The notes under the pieces were generated by a model. The model had not been told where the DNA came from. It searched no databases and worked only from the letters and a program-made list of their open reading frames with translations. From assembly GCA_000433095.1 (NCBI GenBank), contig HF991469.1, positions 29,777-93,531 of the forward strand: a DNA stretch of 63,755 bases, in the 5' to 3' direction. The translations under genes and the position numbers were made by a program. The stretch comes from Clostridium sp. CAG:967. Lineage in GTDB: Bacteria > Cyanobacteriota > Vampirovibrionia > Gastranaerophilales > Gastranaerophilaceae. Each line of letters opens with the position of its first letter. The stretch's first letter is position 1. Shown here in pieces: positions 9,305 through 17,557 of this stretch.

Positions 9305-9333
9305 TCGTCAGAAAGGATAAAAAAGGTAAAAAA

Positions 9334-10305
9334 ATGATAAATACAGGAAGAAAACATTTAGTTCATATCGTTAAATACAGATGGTGGTGGATGCTTTTAA
9401 CTACAATTCTTATTGTACCGGGTATCATTGCTATGATTTATTCATCAGTAACTTACTCTAACCACGCACCGTTAAAAGTCGGAATTGATTATACAGGCGG
9501 AACAATTCTTCAATACGGGCTGGAACAAAAGCTTGAAAACAGTGACGTTACAAAAACCAGAAACGCATTGGAAAATATCGGAATTGAAAATCCTTATATT
9601 CAAATTCTTAACGTAAATAATTCACAGCAAAAAAATACAAAATCAAATATTAATTCAATTATATCAATCAGAACAAAATTTATTGATAAAGGTTCTAATG
9701 ATGCTGATAAGATTACGGCTGAACTGTCAAAAGACTATCAGAACCCTGAATTAATTTCAGTCAGCTCTGTTGGTCCTACAATGGGTAAAGAATTGTTTAA
9801 AAATTCACTTATAGCAATTACTTTAGCATTTTTAGGAATTGTTGCTTACTTATCATTCAGATTTAGATTTGATTATGCTCTTGCTGCAATTTTGGGTGTA
9901 TTGCACGATGTATTGTTTGTTGTGGGTATATTCTCAATTCTCGGACTTGTTTATAATGTTCAGATTGACGGATTGTTTATTACGGCAATATTAACGGTTA
10001 TAGGTTTCTCTGTTCACGATACAATCGTTGTATTTGACAGAATTAGAGAAAACTTAAGATATTACTCTAAGAAAATGTCATTCGGAGAAATTGTTGATGC
10101 ATCTGTAAACCAAACATTAACAAGAAGTATCAATACATCATTAACAACATTGATTACATTACTTGCTTTGTATTTCTTTGGCGGAGTTACAACAAGAGAT
10201 TTCGTTCTTTGTATGATACTTGGTATTGCAATCGGTACTTATTCAAGTATCTTCTTCTGCAGTATGCTTGTTGATTTCTGGAATGATCAAAAACAAACAG
10301 CATAA
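9334..10305 (+). CDS. secF: Protein translocase subunit SecF
   Basis: SecF partners SecD in the accessory translocase complex. After an N-terminal membrane segment come GIDYTGGTILQYG and a short periplasmic domain. The membrane bundle contains VLHDVLFVVGIFSILGL and GFSVHDTIVVFDRIRENLR, the SecF hallmark. At 323 aa it is a normal length. It is separated from secD by 29 bases and ends at a strong bidirectional terminator, so secD-secF form a two-gene operon. YajC is not visible nearby. Confidence 0.95.
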   Translation: MINTGRKHLVHIVKYRWWWMLLTTILIVPGIIAMIYSSVTYSNHAPLKVGIDYTGGTILQYGLEQKLENSDVTKTRNALENIGIENPYIQILNVNNSQQKNTKSNINSIISIRTKFIDKGSNDADKITAELSKDYQNPELISVSSVGPTMGKELFKNSLIAITLAFLGIVAYLSFRFRFDYALAAILGVLHDVLFVVGIFSILGLVYNVQIDGLFITAILTVIGFSVHDTIVVFDRIRENLRYYSKKMSFGEIVDASVNQTLTRSINTSLTTLITLLALYFFGGVTTRDFVLCMILGIAIGTYSSIFFCSMLVDFWNDQKQTA

Positions 10306-10310
10306 AATAA

Positions 10311-10342
10311 AAAAAAGACCTCTTATTTAAGAGGTCTTTTTT
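10311..10342. terminator. Bidirectional rho-independent terminator (secF / pdxA-like)
   Basis: A perfect 15-bp stem, AAAAAAGACCTCTTA (10311-10325) against its complement at 10328-10342, has a two-base loop and T-runs on both strands. It ends secF on the + strand and the pdxA-like gene on the minus strand. Confidence 0.9.
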
Positions 10343-11229
10343 TATAAAACTTCTTTTATAGCTTCAACCATGCCCGTTTCATCTGCAATATTTTTTCCTG
10401 CAATGTCAAAAGCTGTTCCATGTCCCGGAGAAGTTCTGATAATATCAAGACCTATTGTCATATTAACGGTTTTGTCGCCCGCAACTGTTTTTATAGGAAT
10501 TAATCCTTGATCATGGTAATTTGCAATACAACAATCGTATTCTGCTGCTTTAATAAATAAAGTATCAGCAGGAAGCGGATTTGTTATATTAATTCCTTTA
10601 GTACGTAATTCTTCAACAGCAGGAATTAGAATATCTTTTTCTTCATGTCCTAAAATACCATCCTCGCCTGAATGAGGATTAAATCCGCACAACGCAAATT
10701 TCGGTTCTTTTATTCCGAGATGCGAAGCAAAAAAGTCTTTCAAATTAGAAATTTTTTCAACAACCATTTCTTTAGTAATAATAATATCTTTTAAAGCAAC
10801 ATGTCTTGTTAAAAGCAGCACTCTGAATTTACCTGCAACAAAAAGCATTTCCGCAAGCTGATTATCATGTGCCAGATATTTCTGTAATATTTCTGTCTGA
10901 CCGTTAAATTTATGTCCTGCCAGATATAAAGAATTCTTTGCTACAGGAGCTGTAACAATAGCTTTTGCATTGATTTCGCAAGCTTTTTTCACTGACAAAA
11001 AAGAAAACTCTCCCGCCTCTTTTGTAACTTTTCCGGGTTCAATTTCAACTTTATAAGGTATTTCAATAATTTCATAATTACGGTTAAGTCTGCCGTAAAA
11101 ATCAATTATTTTTTTATTAGAAATTAAAACAATTTTATCATCAGGCAAATCCAGTTTATTCAAAGCTTTAATTGTGATTTCGGCACCAATACCGTTAGGA
11201 TCGCCTGTCGTAACCGCAATTTTAGACAT
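10342..11229 (-). CDS. PdxA-family 4-phosphate acid-sugar dehydrogenase (PdxA2-like)
   Basis: The protein starts MSKIAVTTGDPNGIGAE, the PdxA opening, and keeps ATAPVAKNSL-type, GFNPHSGEDG, NYHDQGLIPIKT and TSPGHGTAFDIA motifs that carry the metal-binding histidines. PdxA oxidises 4-phosphohydroxythreonine in vitamin B6 synthesis; the PdxA2 subgroup instead works on 4-phospho-D-threonate or erythronate. The gene overlaps a DUF1537 kinase by eight bases, and that pairing is the known D-threonate/erythronate catabolic unit (DtnK/PdxA2). I therefore favour the catabolic role, without proof. An ATG 24 bases earlier (11253) is in frame, but the start at 11229 matches the family and the overlap. Confidence 0.85.
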   Translation of the reverse strand: MSKIAVTTGDPNGIGAEITIKALNKLDLPDDKIVLISNKKIIDFYGRLNRNYEIIEIPYKVEIEPGKVTKEAGEFSFLSVKKACEINAKAIVTAPVAKNSLYLAGHKFNGQTEILQKYLAHDNQLAEMLFVAGKFRVLLLTRHVALKDIIITKEMVVEKISNLKDFFASHLGIKEPKFALCGFNPHSGEDGILGHEEKDILIPAVEELRTKGINITNPLPADTLFIKAAEYDCCIANYHDQGLIPIKTVAGDKTVNMTIGLDIIRTSPGHGTAFDIAGKNIADETGMVEAIKEVL

Positions 11230-12544
11230 CCTGTAACCCGCCATGAGTTTCAAAGTATTTTAAAATATCAATTAAAGTATTTGCTCCGCCCAGATTACCT
11301 GATTTAGTAACTATCCATTGAGCATTATGATCTAAAGTTAACGCAATTGCAGGAGCAACCTCATCAATCAGCTGCAGCTGGTAAGCCCCGATTGCACTAC
11401 AGCATTTATAAGAAGTTTCACCGCCGAGAGTTATTAAAATCACCTCTCTTTTTTCCGTAACCCGTTTTGTCAGCTCAGCAAGGAAATCAGTAATAACACA
11501 TGCAAGACTTGCTTTAGTAAGTTCGGCATTTAAAGAGTCCTCTGAAAAGCCGTCGAAATTTCTTATTAAATGAGCCGTATGAACTACCACAGTATTATCA
11601 AAATTAAGATTAGAAACCACCCTGTCTACAAGTTCATCGCTGACACCTTCCAGAACGGTTTTTAAATCAAGACTGATTGAAAGGATATTATCGTATTCAT
11701 CACTTTTTTCAAGTTTTTCAACCTGATTTGCAGTAATCTGTGTCGCACTTCCCGAAATAATAAGTTTTGGCAGCCTCGGGAAAGTTTTGATTATATGCTG
11801 GCTGTCTAAATCTGCAAACCAGTATTCACTCAATGCTTGAGCAAAAGCAGCTGTTCCTGCCGGCAGAATTTTATTTTCGGATTTTTTAATAGCGAGCGCA
11901 ATCTGCTCAATATCAACTATTGAAACAGCATCCGCAACAATAATCTTTTTACCTTCGTTAACAAGTTCGTTAATTTTTTGTAAAATCGGACCTGCACCCT
12001 TCATAATGGTTTTCAATTCAATTTGACCGATAAGATTTTGATATTCCGGTAAAAGCTGTGACTTCAAAAGTGTCGGTAAATGAGATTCAAAAATAGGAGA
12101 ATGAGGATCTCTCGCCATTTCTGTTCTTTCAATAGGAACACCTCTTAAAAGATGATAACCGCCCACCGTAGTTCTGGACTCCGACGGGAATGCCGGAACA
12201 ATAACAGATGCATCCCACTCTAAAACAGCAAGCATCCCCAGAACTTCAACAGCAATGTTACCACGTATTGTAGAATCAATCTTTTTATAGAAAAAATCAG
12301 GATTAATTTTATCGACAAACATCTTTGTCGCTTTAACAACTTTTTCATACGCAATTTCAGGTTCAACATTCCTTGATTCAGTTGAAATCGCCCAGGTTTG
12401 AGTACCCCTGACATTTAACGGCTCAACCTCGTCGGATAAAAGAATTTGCGTATTTGCACCTTTAAGATGAAATTGCAGCGCTGTGTCGTTTGCACCTGTT
12501 AAGTCATCTGCAATAATTCCTACAATATTAGAATTTATAATCAT
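11222..12544 (-). CDS. Four-carbon acid sugar kinase (DUF1537)
   Basis: The N-terminus VGIIADDLTGANDTALQF is the signature of the DUF1537 kinase family. The C-terminal nucleotide-binding part has EVILITLGGETSYKCCSAIG and WIVTKSGNLGGANTL. These enzymes phosphorylate acid sugars such as D-threonate or D-erythronate at C4. The next gene is a PdxA-family dehydrogenase, the usual second step giving dihydroxyacetone phosphate. The start overlaps the ssb stop by four bases (ATGA), an odd partnership for a catabolic gene. The 440-aa length is normal. The true substrate is not deducible from sequence. Confidence 0.88.
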   Translation of the reverse strand: MIINSNIVGIIADDLTGANDTALQFHLKGANTQILLSDEVEPLNVRGTQTWAISTESRNVEPEIAYEKVVKATKMFVDKINPDFFYKKIDSTIRGNIAVEVLGMLAVLEWDASVIVPAFPSESRTTVGGYHLLRGVPIERTEMARDPHSPIFESHLPTLLKSQLLPEYQNLIGQIELKTIMKGAGPILQKINELVNEGKKIIVADAVSIVDIEQIALAIKKSENKILPAGTAAFAQALSEYWFADLDSQHIIKTFPRLPKLIISGSATQITANQVEKLEKSDEYDNILSISLDLKTVLEGVSDELVDRVVSNLNFDNTVVVHTAHLIRNFDGFSEDSLNAELTKASLACVITDFLAELTKRVTEKREVILITLGGETSYKCCSAIGAYQLQLIDEVAPAIALTLDHNAQWIVTKSGNLGGANTLIDILKYFETHGGLQDV

Positions 12545-12876
12545 ATTTGTTCAATATCTCTTTTAGAGCCAAGCAGTCTTATATTATTGGCAATAATAAG
12601 GAAGTTTTCTCTTTCATTGCCTGTAGCTTTATCAGTCCATTTGTTTTGACCTATTCTGCCGTCAATTACTACCTGAACACCTTTTTTAACATATTCGCCT
12701 GCAAATTCAGCAAGTTTATCCCACACGTCAATATTAAACCAGTCAGTAACTTCTGATTTTGTTTTTGAATCCCAACGGTTTACTGCTATAGAAAAATTAG
12801 CTTTAACTTTACCTGATTCAAAATATTTAATTTCAGCATCACGTCCTACTCTGCCTACTAATACTGCTGTATTCAT
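12541..12876 (-). CDS. ssb: Single-stranded DNA-binding protein, short form
   Basis: This OB-fold protein starts MNTAVLVGRVGRDAEIKYFE and contains FSIAVNRWDSKT, DWFNIDVWDKLAEF and KGVQVVIDGRIGQNKW, all characteristic of bacterial SSB. The start is ATG at 12876, with AGAGG about seven bases upstream; a TTG codon just before it is also in frame but less likely. The protein is only 111 aa and ends right after the OB fold (LGSKRDIEQI). It lacks the glycine/proline linker and the acidic DDDIPF-like tail that recruits repair proteins, so it may be an auxiliary SSB or a PriB-like copy. It heads the ssb/DUF1537/pdxA-like operon. Confidence 0.85.
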   Translation of the reverse strand: MNTAVLVGRVGRDAEIKYFESGKVKANFSIAVNRWDSKTKSEVTDWFNIDVWDKLAEFAGEYVKKGVQVVIDGRIGQNKWTDKATGNERENFLIIANNIRLLGSKRDIEQI

Positions 12877-13053
12877 CAATTACCTCTTTCTTTTCTCCTC
12901 TATGGAGTTTCAATATAATGACATTTTACAACAAACAGTTTCATTCTTTCAAAAAAGTGTAACTTTTTGTAACGCCTTAACCAAAACCCAAGCAAAAATA
13001 ATCTTTATGCGTTTTAATTAAATTGATAATTTTATAAAATTAAGGGGAATGTC

Positions 13054-13908
13054 ATGCCTGTAAACGCAATTTCACAATCAGATAACAGAAGACAAAACAA
13101 TATAATGGCTGCATCTGCTGCTATAATAGCAGGTACAGGAGGTGCCGCAGCCGGATATAATCTTGCCCCACGTGAAGTAAAAAGCATTGATGAACTGCTT
13201 ACATGCAAGGCAGATGTTTTCTGCAAAACCCTTGATAATATGGAAAAAGCTAAAACTCCTCAAGCATATCAGCAAGTTTGGACTATAGGACCTGCCAGAA
13301 CTGCAATGGATTCTGTCGAAATCAGATTAAACAGTGCTTTTCCGGGGGATAAAATATCTGTAAAAGATTTCAAAAAACAACTTGCGCAAAAAGAAAAAAC
13401 TATCAAACAGTCAGGCAAAAAAATTGATGCATTTATGGCTGAAATAATAAAGAAAAAAGGGACAAACATGTCTTTAGAAGAATACTTTAATGCCATTCAG
13501 AAAAAAGGAATACTTCCAGAAGATCTGATTAATCTTGTAAAAGAAGACATTATAAACATCATAGGTGAAGAAGGTTTAAAAGCTCCAAACCCTATAAACG
13601 AACAAACTATTGAAATGTTCCAATCATCAAGAGAAATTGCTGACAGTATTACAAAACGTGAAATTAATATGTATAAAAACCTTTTAAAAGCTGAAAAAGA
13701 CGGTGTAATACTGAAAAAAGATATGATTGAATATGCCCGAAAAGATATAAAACCTATAGTTAATGATATATTAAACGGCACAACATTTGAATCAATAAAA
13801 AAATATATTCCGAAAAAAGGTCAAACAAAATGGGCTGTAATAGGCGGTTCCGCAGCTGCTTTAATTGCAGGTCTGGGCGTTAAAATATTTGGCAGCAGAG
13901 CAGAATAA
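13054..13908 (+). CDS. Hypothetical membrane-associated protein
   Basis: This is a 284-residue protein of unknown family. It has a small-residue hydrophobic stretch near the N-terminus (NIMAASAAIIAGTGGAAAGY, about 22-41) and another at the extreme C-terminus (WAVIGGSAAALIAGLGVKIF). Between them lies a lysine/glutamate-rich helical region of about 220 residues. The first residues, MPVNAISQS, resemble those of two other small membrane proteins here (MRISAIDRC at 54387, MRIGAVNNS at 54855). GGGGA lies nine bases before the ATG. A family-specific surface or envelope protein is possible, but no function can be assigned. Confidence 0.75.
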   Translation: MPVNAISQSDNRRQNNIMAASAAIIAGTGGAAAGYNLAPREVKSIDELLTCKADVFCKTLDNMEKAKTPQAYQQVWTIGPARTAMDSVEIRLNSAFPGDKISVKDFKKQLAQKEKTIKQSGKKIDAFMAEIIKKKGTNMSLEEYFNAIQKKGILPEDLINLVKEDIINIIGEEGLKAPNPINEQTIEMFQSSREIADSITKREINMYKNLLKAEKDGVILKKDMIEYARKDIKPIVNDILNGTTFESIKKYIPKKGQTKWAVIGGSAAALIAGLGVKIFGSRAE

Positions 13909-13914
13909 AAAACA

Positions 13915-13943
13915 TTGACAAAACTCCCAAAAGTATTCATAAT
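13915..13943 (+). promoter_or_regulatory. Sigma-70 promoter of pilin gene 2
   Basis: TTGACA (13915-13920), 17 bases, CATAAT (13938-13943). GGAGG follows at 13968-13972 and the ATG at 13980. Confidence 0.75.
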
Positions 13944-13979
13944 AAATTTGGTCAAGAATCTATTTATGGAGGTCTGAAA

Positions 13980-14737
13980 ATGTTTACAAAAGAAGCTTTA
14001 AGAGTAGCCCCCCCCCCGCAAACGCAAGTGTGACAAGGGTTACATCTAACAAGGCATTTACACTTGCCGAAGTACTTGTTACATTAGGAATTATCGGCGT
14101 GGTTGCATCAATGACAATGCCAACACTTATGAACAATCAGCGCAAAGTCGTTTTGGAAAATCAATTAAAAAAACAATACAATGTCATGTCTCAAGCGCTT
14201 GATTTATGGAAACAGGAAACAGGGGTTATCGGTTTATACAAAATGTATGCCACATATAACGGGAGTGAATATGTTAATTCAAGCACGTTTAAGAGTGAGT
14301 ATATGTCAAAATTAAAAGCATCCGGCACTATGGATTACAAAAAAGGACCGTTTAATTTTAACAAAACAAAAAAAATGAATTATGAAGGAAGAACCTGTAC
14401 CCCTACTACACTTTTGCCGGACGGTTCGTCAATGTGCGTAAATATTTGGTCAAGTATGATTACGGTAACAACTGATATTAACGGTCCCAATAAAAACCCG
14501 AATGCATGGGGATATGACATATTTACATTTGTTATTGACAGCAGTTCCGAACAGCTTGTAGGTATGAAACCTACTAAAGCAGAACCGGATGCTGATTCTG
14601 CTTATCCCGAAGGAGACGGACTGCCTTGCTCTTTAACGGTAACAAGCGCAGGTAACGGTTTAGGATGTGCATATTATGCATTAACGAATGTATGCCCTAA
14701 CGACAATACTAAAAAATATTGGGATTGCATTCCATAA
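13980..14737 (+). CDS. Type IV pilin/pseudopilin-like protein 2, leader out of frame at a C10 tract
   Basis: The body has KAFTLAEVLVTLGIIGVVASM, a hydrophobic N-terminal helix and a roughly 190-residue domain with TTDINGPNKNPN then WGYDIFTF, the same C-terminal motif as the other pilins here. The upstream ATG (13980) has GGAGG and a consensus promoter. Its codons MFTKEALRVAPPP run into C10 (14008-14017) and end five codons later at TGA. With 11 C (or 8) the frame continues NASVTRVTSNKA into the pilin body. A weak in-frame GTG at 14030 would avoid the tract but has no Shine-Dalgarno. Alanine, not glycine, is at -1 of the predicted cleavage site. Confidence 0.75.
13992..14018. repeat. C-tract element, copy 2 (C10 at 14008-14017)
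   Basis: The + strand reads GAAGCTTTAAGAGTAG, then ten C, then G. Here the gene is on the + strand, so the tract encodes prolines and the AGC end comes before the tract in the leader. Confidence 0.8.
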
Positions 14738-14750
14738 AGTTAATATATAC

Positions 14751-14779
14751 TTGTAATTAAAGCATGATAGTGGTATAAC
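14751..14779 (+). promoter_or_regulatory. Probable thrS promoter
   Basis: TTGTAA (14751-14756), 17 bases, TATAAC (14774-14779). About 100 bases of leader precede the ATG, including a G/C-rich patch (GGGGGATCCACCCCGGGGG, around 14798-14816) that stands out in AT-rich surroundings and could form a hairpin. I saw no T-box signature. Confidence 0.55.
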
Positions 14780-14881
14780 GTTGATTGTAGTTAGTTAGGG
14801 GGATCCACCCCGGGGGCAAATGTATATATAAGGGTTGTTATGTATAGAAAATTTGCCTGTAAAGGATAGAAAAGGATAGAA

Positions 14882-16687
14882 ATGGAAAAAAACAATGAAA
14901 CTCTTAGTATTCTAAGACACTCAACATCACACATCATGGCTCAAGCAGTTCAAAAACTGTTTCCGTCTGCAAAGTTAGCAATCGGACCGGCTATTGAAAA
15001 CGGCTTTTATTACGATTTTGATTTAACCGACGGTTATGCATTCACTGAAGACGATTTGGCAAAAATCGAAGAAGAAATGAAAAACATTGTTAAACAAAAT
15101 CTTACTTTTGAAAAATATGTTATTCCTGATGTGGATGCACAAATCGCAGAATTCAAAAAAGAAGGTGAAATCTACAAAGCAGAACTTTTAGAAGAACACA
15201 AAAACGACAATCCGACTTTATATATCACAAAAGATAAAGACGGTAATGCTTTATTTAACGACCTTTGTGCAGGACCTCACCTTCCAGGTACTTCATATAT
15301 TAAAGCAAATGCTTTTAAGTTATTAAAGGTTGCAGGTGCATACTGGCGTGGAAATGCTCAAAATAAAATGCTCCAAAGAATTTATGCAACAGCATTCTGG
15401 ACAAAAGAAGATTTGGCAGACTACCTGCACTTCCTTGAAGAAGCTGAGAAACGTGACCACAGAAAAATAGGTGCTAAACTTGACTTGTTCTCAACAAGAG
15501 ATGAACTTGGCGGAGGTCTTGTATTGTGGCACCCTAATCTTGCTGTTGTAAGAGAAGAAATTGAAAATTACTGGAGAAGCGAACACAGAAAACGTGGATA
15601 TGTAATTGTAAACACTCCTCACATTGCAAAATCTAAATTGTGGGAAATCTCAGGTCACGCAGACCATTACAGTGAAAACATGTTCTTTATCCAAAAAGAC
15701 GAAGACAGTAACGAACAATTCGTTCTAAAACCTATGAACTGTCCGTTCCACATTCTTATATATCAGGCAAACAGATATTCTTACCGTTCATTGCCTTTAA
15801 GAATGGCTGAATTAGGTACTGTTTACAGAAAAGAACACTCCGGAGCTCTTTCAGGTTTAACACGTGTTCAAGGCTTCACCCAAGATGATGCACACATTTT
15901 CTGTACACCTGAACAGCTTGTTGACGAAATTAATGAGATTATTGACTTTGTAGCCGATACAATGGCTATCTTCAATATGAAGTTCGAAGTTGAACTTTCT
16001 ACACGTCCGGAAAGCTATGTAGGTGAAATCGAAAACTGGAACAGAGCAGAAGCAGGCTTAAAAGAAGCTATGGACAGACGTGGAATGGTTTATGAAATCA
16101 ACGAAGGCGACGGAGCTTTCTACGGTCCGAAAATTGACTTTAAGGTTAAAGATGCAATCGGCAGAACCTGGCAGTGTGCTACAATTCAGCTTGATTTTAA
16201 CTTACCTGAAAGATTTGATATTAAATATCAGGACAAAGACGGTTCTATGAAAACTCCTGTTATGCTTCACCGTGTAATCTTCGGTTCTATGGAACGCTTC
16301 CACGGAATATTAATTGAACACTATGCAGGCGCTTTCCCAACCTGGTTAGCACCGACACAAGTGGCTATCGTTCCTATTTCCAATGAAAAACATACTGAAT
16401 TTGCAGAAAGCATTTACAAAAAAATGAGAGCAAGAGGCATAAGAGTAAATCTTGATGACCGTTCTGAAAGCATGAATTACAAAATCAGAGAAAGCTTGCA
16501 GGATAAGAAAATTCCTTACGTTTGCGTAATCGGCGATAAGGAAATTGAAGCAAACTCAGTAGCAGTAAGAGCTCGTGGCATAGGACAGGTTGGAACTATG
16601 AGTGTTGATGATTTTATAAATAAAATTGAAGAAGAAATTAATTCAAGAAGTTCCGAATCATTTGCAAAAGAGCTTGTAAAAGCATAA
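14882..16687 (+). CDS. thrS: Threonyl-tRNA synthetase lacking the TGS domain
   Basis: ThrRS charges tRNA-Thr and hydrolyses mischarged Ser-tRNA. The protein begins at the editing domain: HSTSHIMAQAV (HxxxH, residues 13-17) and DLCAGPH (CxxxH). The class II core has MNCPFHILIYQ, YRKEHSGALSGLTRVQGFTQ, DDAHIFC and MLHRVIFGSMERFHG, which supply the zinc ligands Cys, His and His. The C-terminal anticodon-binding domain includes VRARGIGQVG. At 601 aa it is about 40 residues shorter than E. coli ThrRS and lacks the N-terminal TGS module. The purine-rich AGGATAGAAAAGGATAGAA before the ATG supports this start. Confidence 0.96.
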   Translation: MEKNNETLSILRHSTSHIMAQAVQKLFPSAKLAIGPAIENGFYYDFDLTDGYAFTEDDLAKIEEEMKNIVKQNLTFEKYVIPDVDAQIAEFKKEGEIYKAELLEEHKNDNPTLYITKDKDGNALFNDLCAGPHLPGTSYIKANAFKLLKVAGAYWRGNAQNKMLQRIYATAFWTKEDLADYLHFLEEAEKRDHRKIGAKLDLFSTRDELGGGLVLWHPNLAVVREEIENYWRSEHRKRGYVIVNTPHIAKSKLWEISGHADHYSENMFFIQKDEDSNEQFVLKPMNCPFHILIYQANRYSYRSLPLRMAELGTVYRKEHSGALSGLTRVQGFTQDDAHIFCTPEQLVDEINEIIDFVADTMAIFNMKFEVELSTRPESYVGEIENWNRAEAGLKEAMDRRGMVYEINEGDGAFYGPKIDFKVKDAIGRTWQCATIQLDFNLPERFDIKYQDKDGSMKTPVMLHRVIFGSMERFHGILIEHYAGAFPTWLAPTQVAIVPISNEKHTEFAESIYKKMRARGIRVNLDDRSESMNYKIRESLQDKKIPYVCVIGDKEIEANSVAVRARGIGQVGTMSVDDFINKIEEEINSRSSESFAKELVKA

Positions 16688-16698
16688 ATATAATATCT

Positions 16699-16724
16699 GG
16701 CAGGCTTTTTAAGCCTGCCTTTTT
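16699..16724 (+). terminator. Rho-independent terminator after thrS
   Basis: A nine-bp GC-rich stem, GGCAGGCTT (16699-16707) paired with 16711-16719, has a three-base loop and is followed by five T. Confidence 0.9.
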
Positions 16725-16738
16725 AATTAGGAGAGTAT

Positions 16739-17539
16739 ATGAATAAAAATATTTTATACTTCTTGGCGGGTATGTTATTGGCTTTTATAATAAGTCTTTC
16801 GTTAACTGCTTCTCAGAATATGCATAAGAATAATTTACCTGATATCGAGCAGGTTGCATATGCATACTCAGAATTGGACAGAACTCTATATATCAAAGCT
16901 GATAACGCATTCAAACAAAAGAATTATACATCCGCACTTGATGATATGAAAACCAGAGATACAATCAGAAAAGCAATTCATCATAAAAACAAACGCTATC
17001 AGGAAAAACAGGATGAGGCTGTGGTTTGCCTTACAAAACTGGTCAATCTGAATGAAGAAATCAGTAAAAATCCCAATGATTACAAACTTTATTATGAGCG
17101 AGCTAATCTTCAGAATAAGCCTAAAATTTCGATGTTTGAAAATGAATATTCTTTTTGCTCTGATTTCCAATCTGCAATGACTGATTACGAAAAGGTGATT
17201 GAACTTGATTACAAAAATCCTGAGTTACAGAAAAAACTCGCAAGTCTGTATTTAAATGATAAACAATACGAAAATGCAATAAAAAATTTTAAAGAAATAA
17301 CAGAAAATGATGCATCAGGATATTTTGGACTTGCACTCTCATATGATGGTTTAAAAAATCCTCAAGAAACCATAAAAAATATTGACCTGTTCCTTGAAAA
17401 TATGCAAAACTGCAAACCTGAACCATGTAAATATGACAAGTGGTCTATGAAGCAGTTGTATAACATGCGTGCAAAAGCCAATTTCAAACTGCACAGGTAT
17501 TCAGAATGGATAAAAGACATAAAAAAAAGCAAGCTATAA
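16739..17539 (+). CDS. Membrane-anchored TPR-like protein
   Basis: An N-terminal hydrophobic segment (ILYFLAGMLLAFIISLSLTA, residues 5-24) is either an uncleaved anchor or a signal peptide. The rest is helical, with TPR-like units: DNAFKQKNYTSALDDMK, LASLYLNDKQYENAIKNFKE and YFGLALSYDGLKNPQETIKN. It is probably periplasmic and mediates protein contacts. AGGAG lies about seven bases before the ATG. Terminators stand on both sides, so it is transcribed alone. No specific partner is evident. Confidence 0.8.
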   Translation: MNKNILYFLAGMLLAFIISLSLTASQNMHKNNLPDIEQVAYAYSELDRTLYIKADNAFKQKNYTSALDDMKTRDTIRKAIHHKNKRYQEKQDEAVVCLTKLVNLNEEISKNPNDYKLYYERANLQNKPKISMFENEYSFCSDFQSAMTDYEKVIELDYKNPELQKKLASLYLNDKQYENAIKNFKEITENDASGYFGLALSYDGLKNPQETIKNIDLFLENMQNCKPEPCKYDKWSMKQLYNMRAKANFKLHRYSEWIKDIKKSKL

Positions 17540-17551
17540 AGCTTGCTTTTT
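17523..17551. terminator. Bidirectional terminator
   Basis: Stem AGCAAGCT (17528-17535) pairs with AGCTTGCT (17540-17547), loop ATAA, flanked by A-run and T-run. It ends the TPR gene (+) and the flavodiiron gene (-). Confidence 0.8.
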
Positions 17552-17557
17552 AATTAT

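Noticed and set aside
14798..14816. GC-rich patch in the thrS leader as a riboswitch or T-box
   Set aside because: No T-box sequence or terminator/antiterminator pair could be recognised; only a possible short hairpin.
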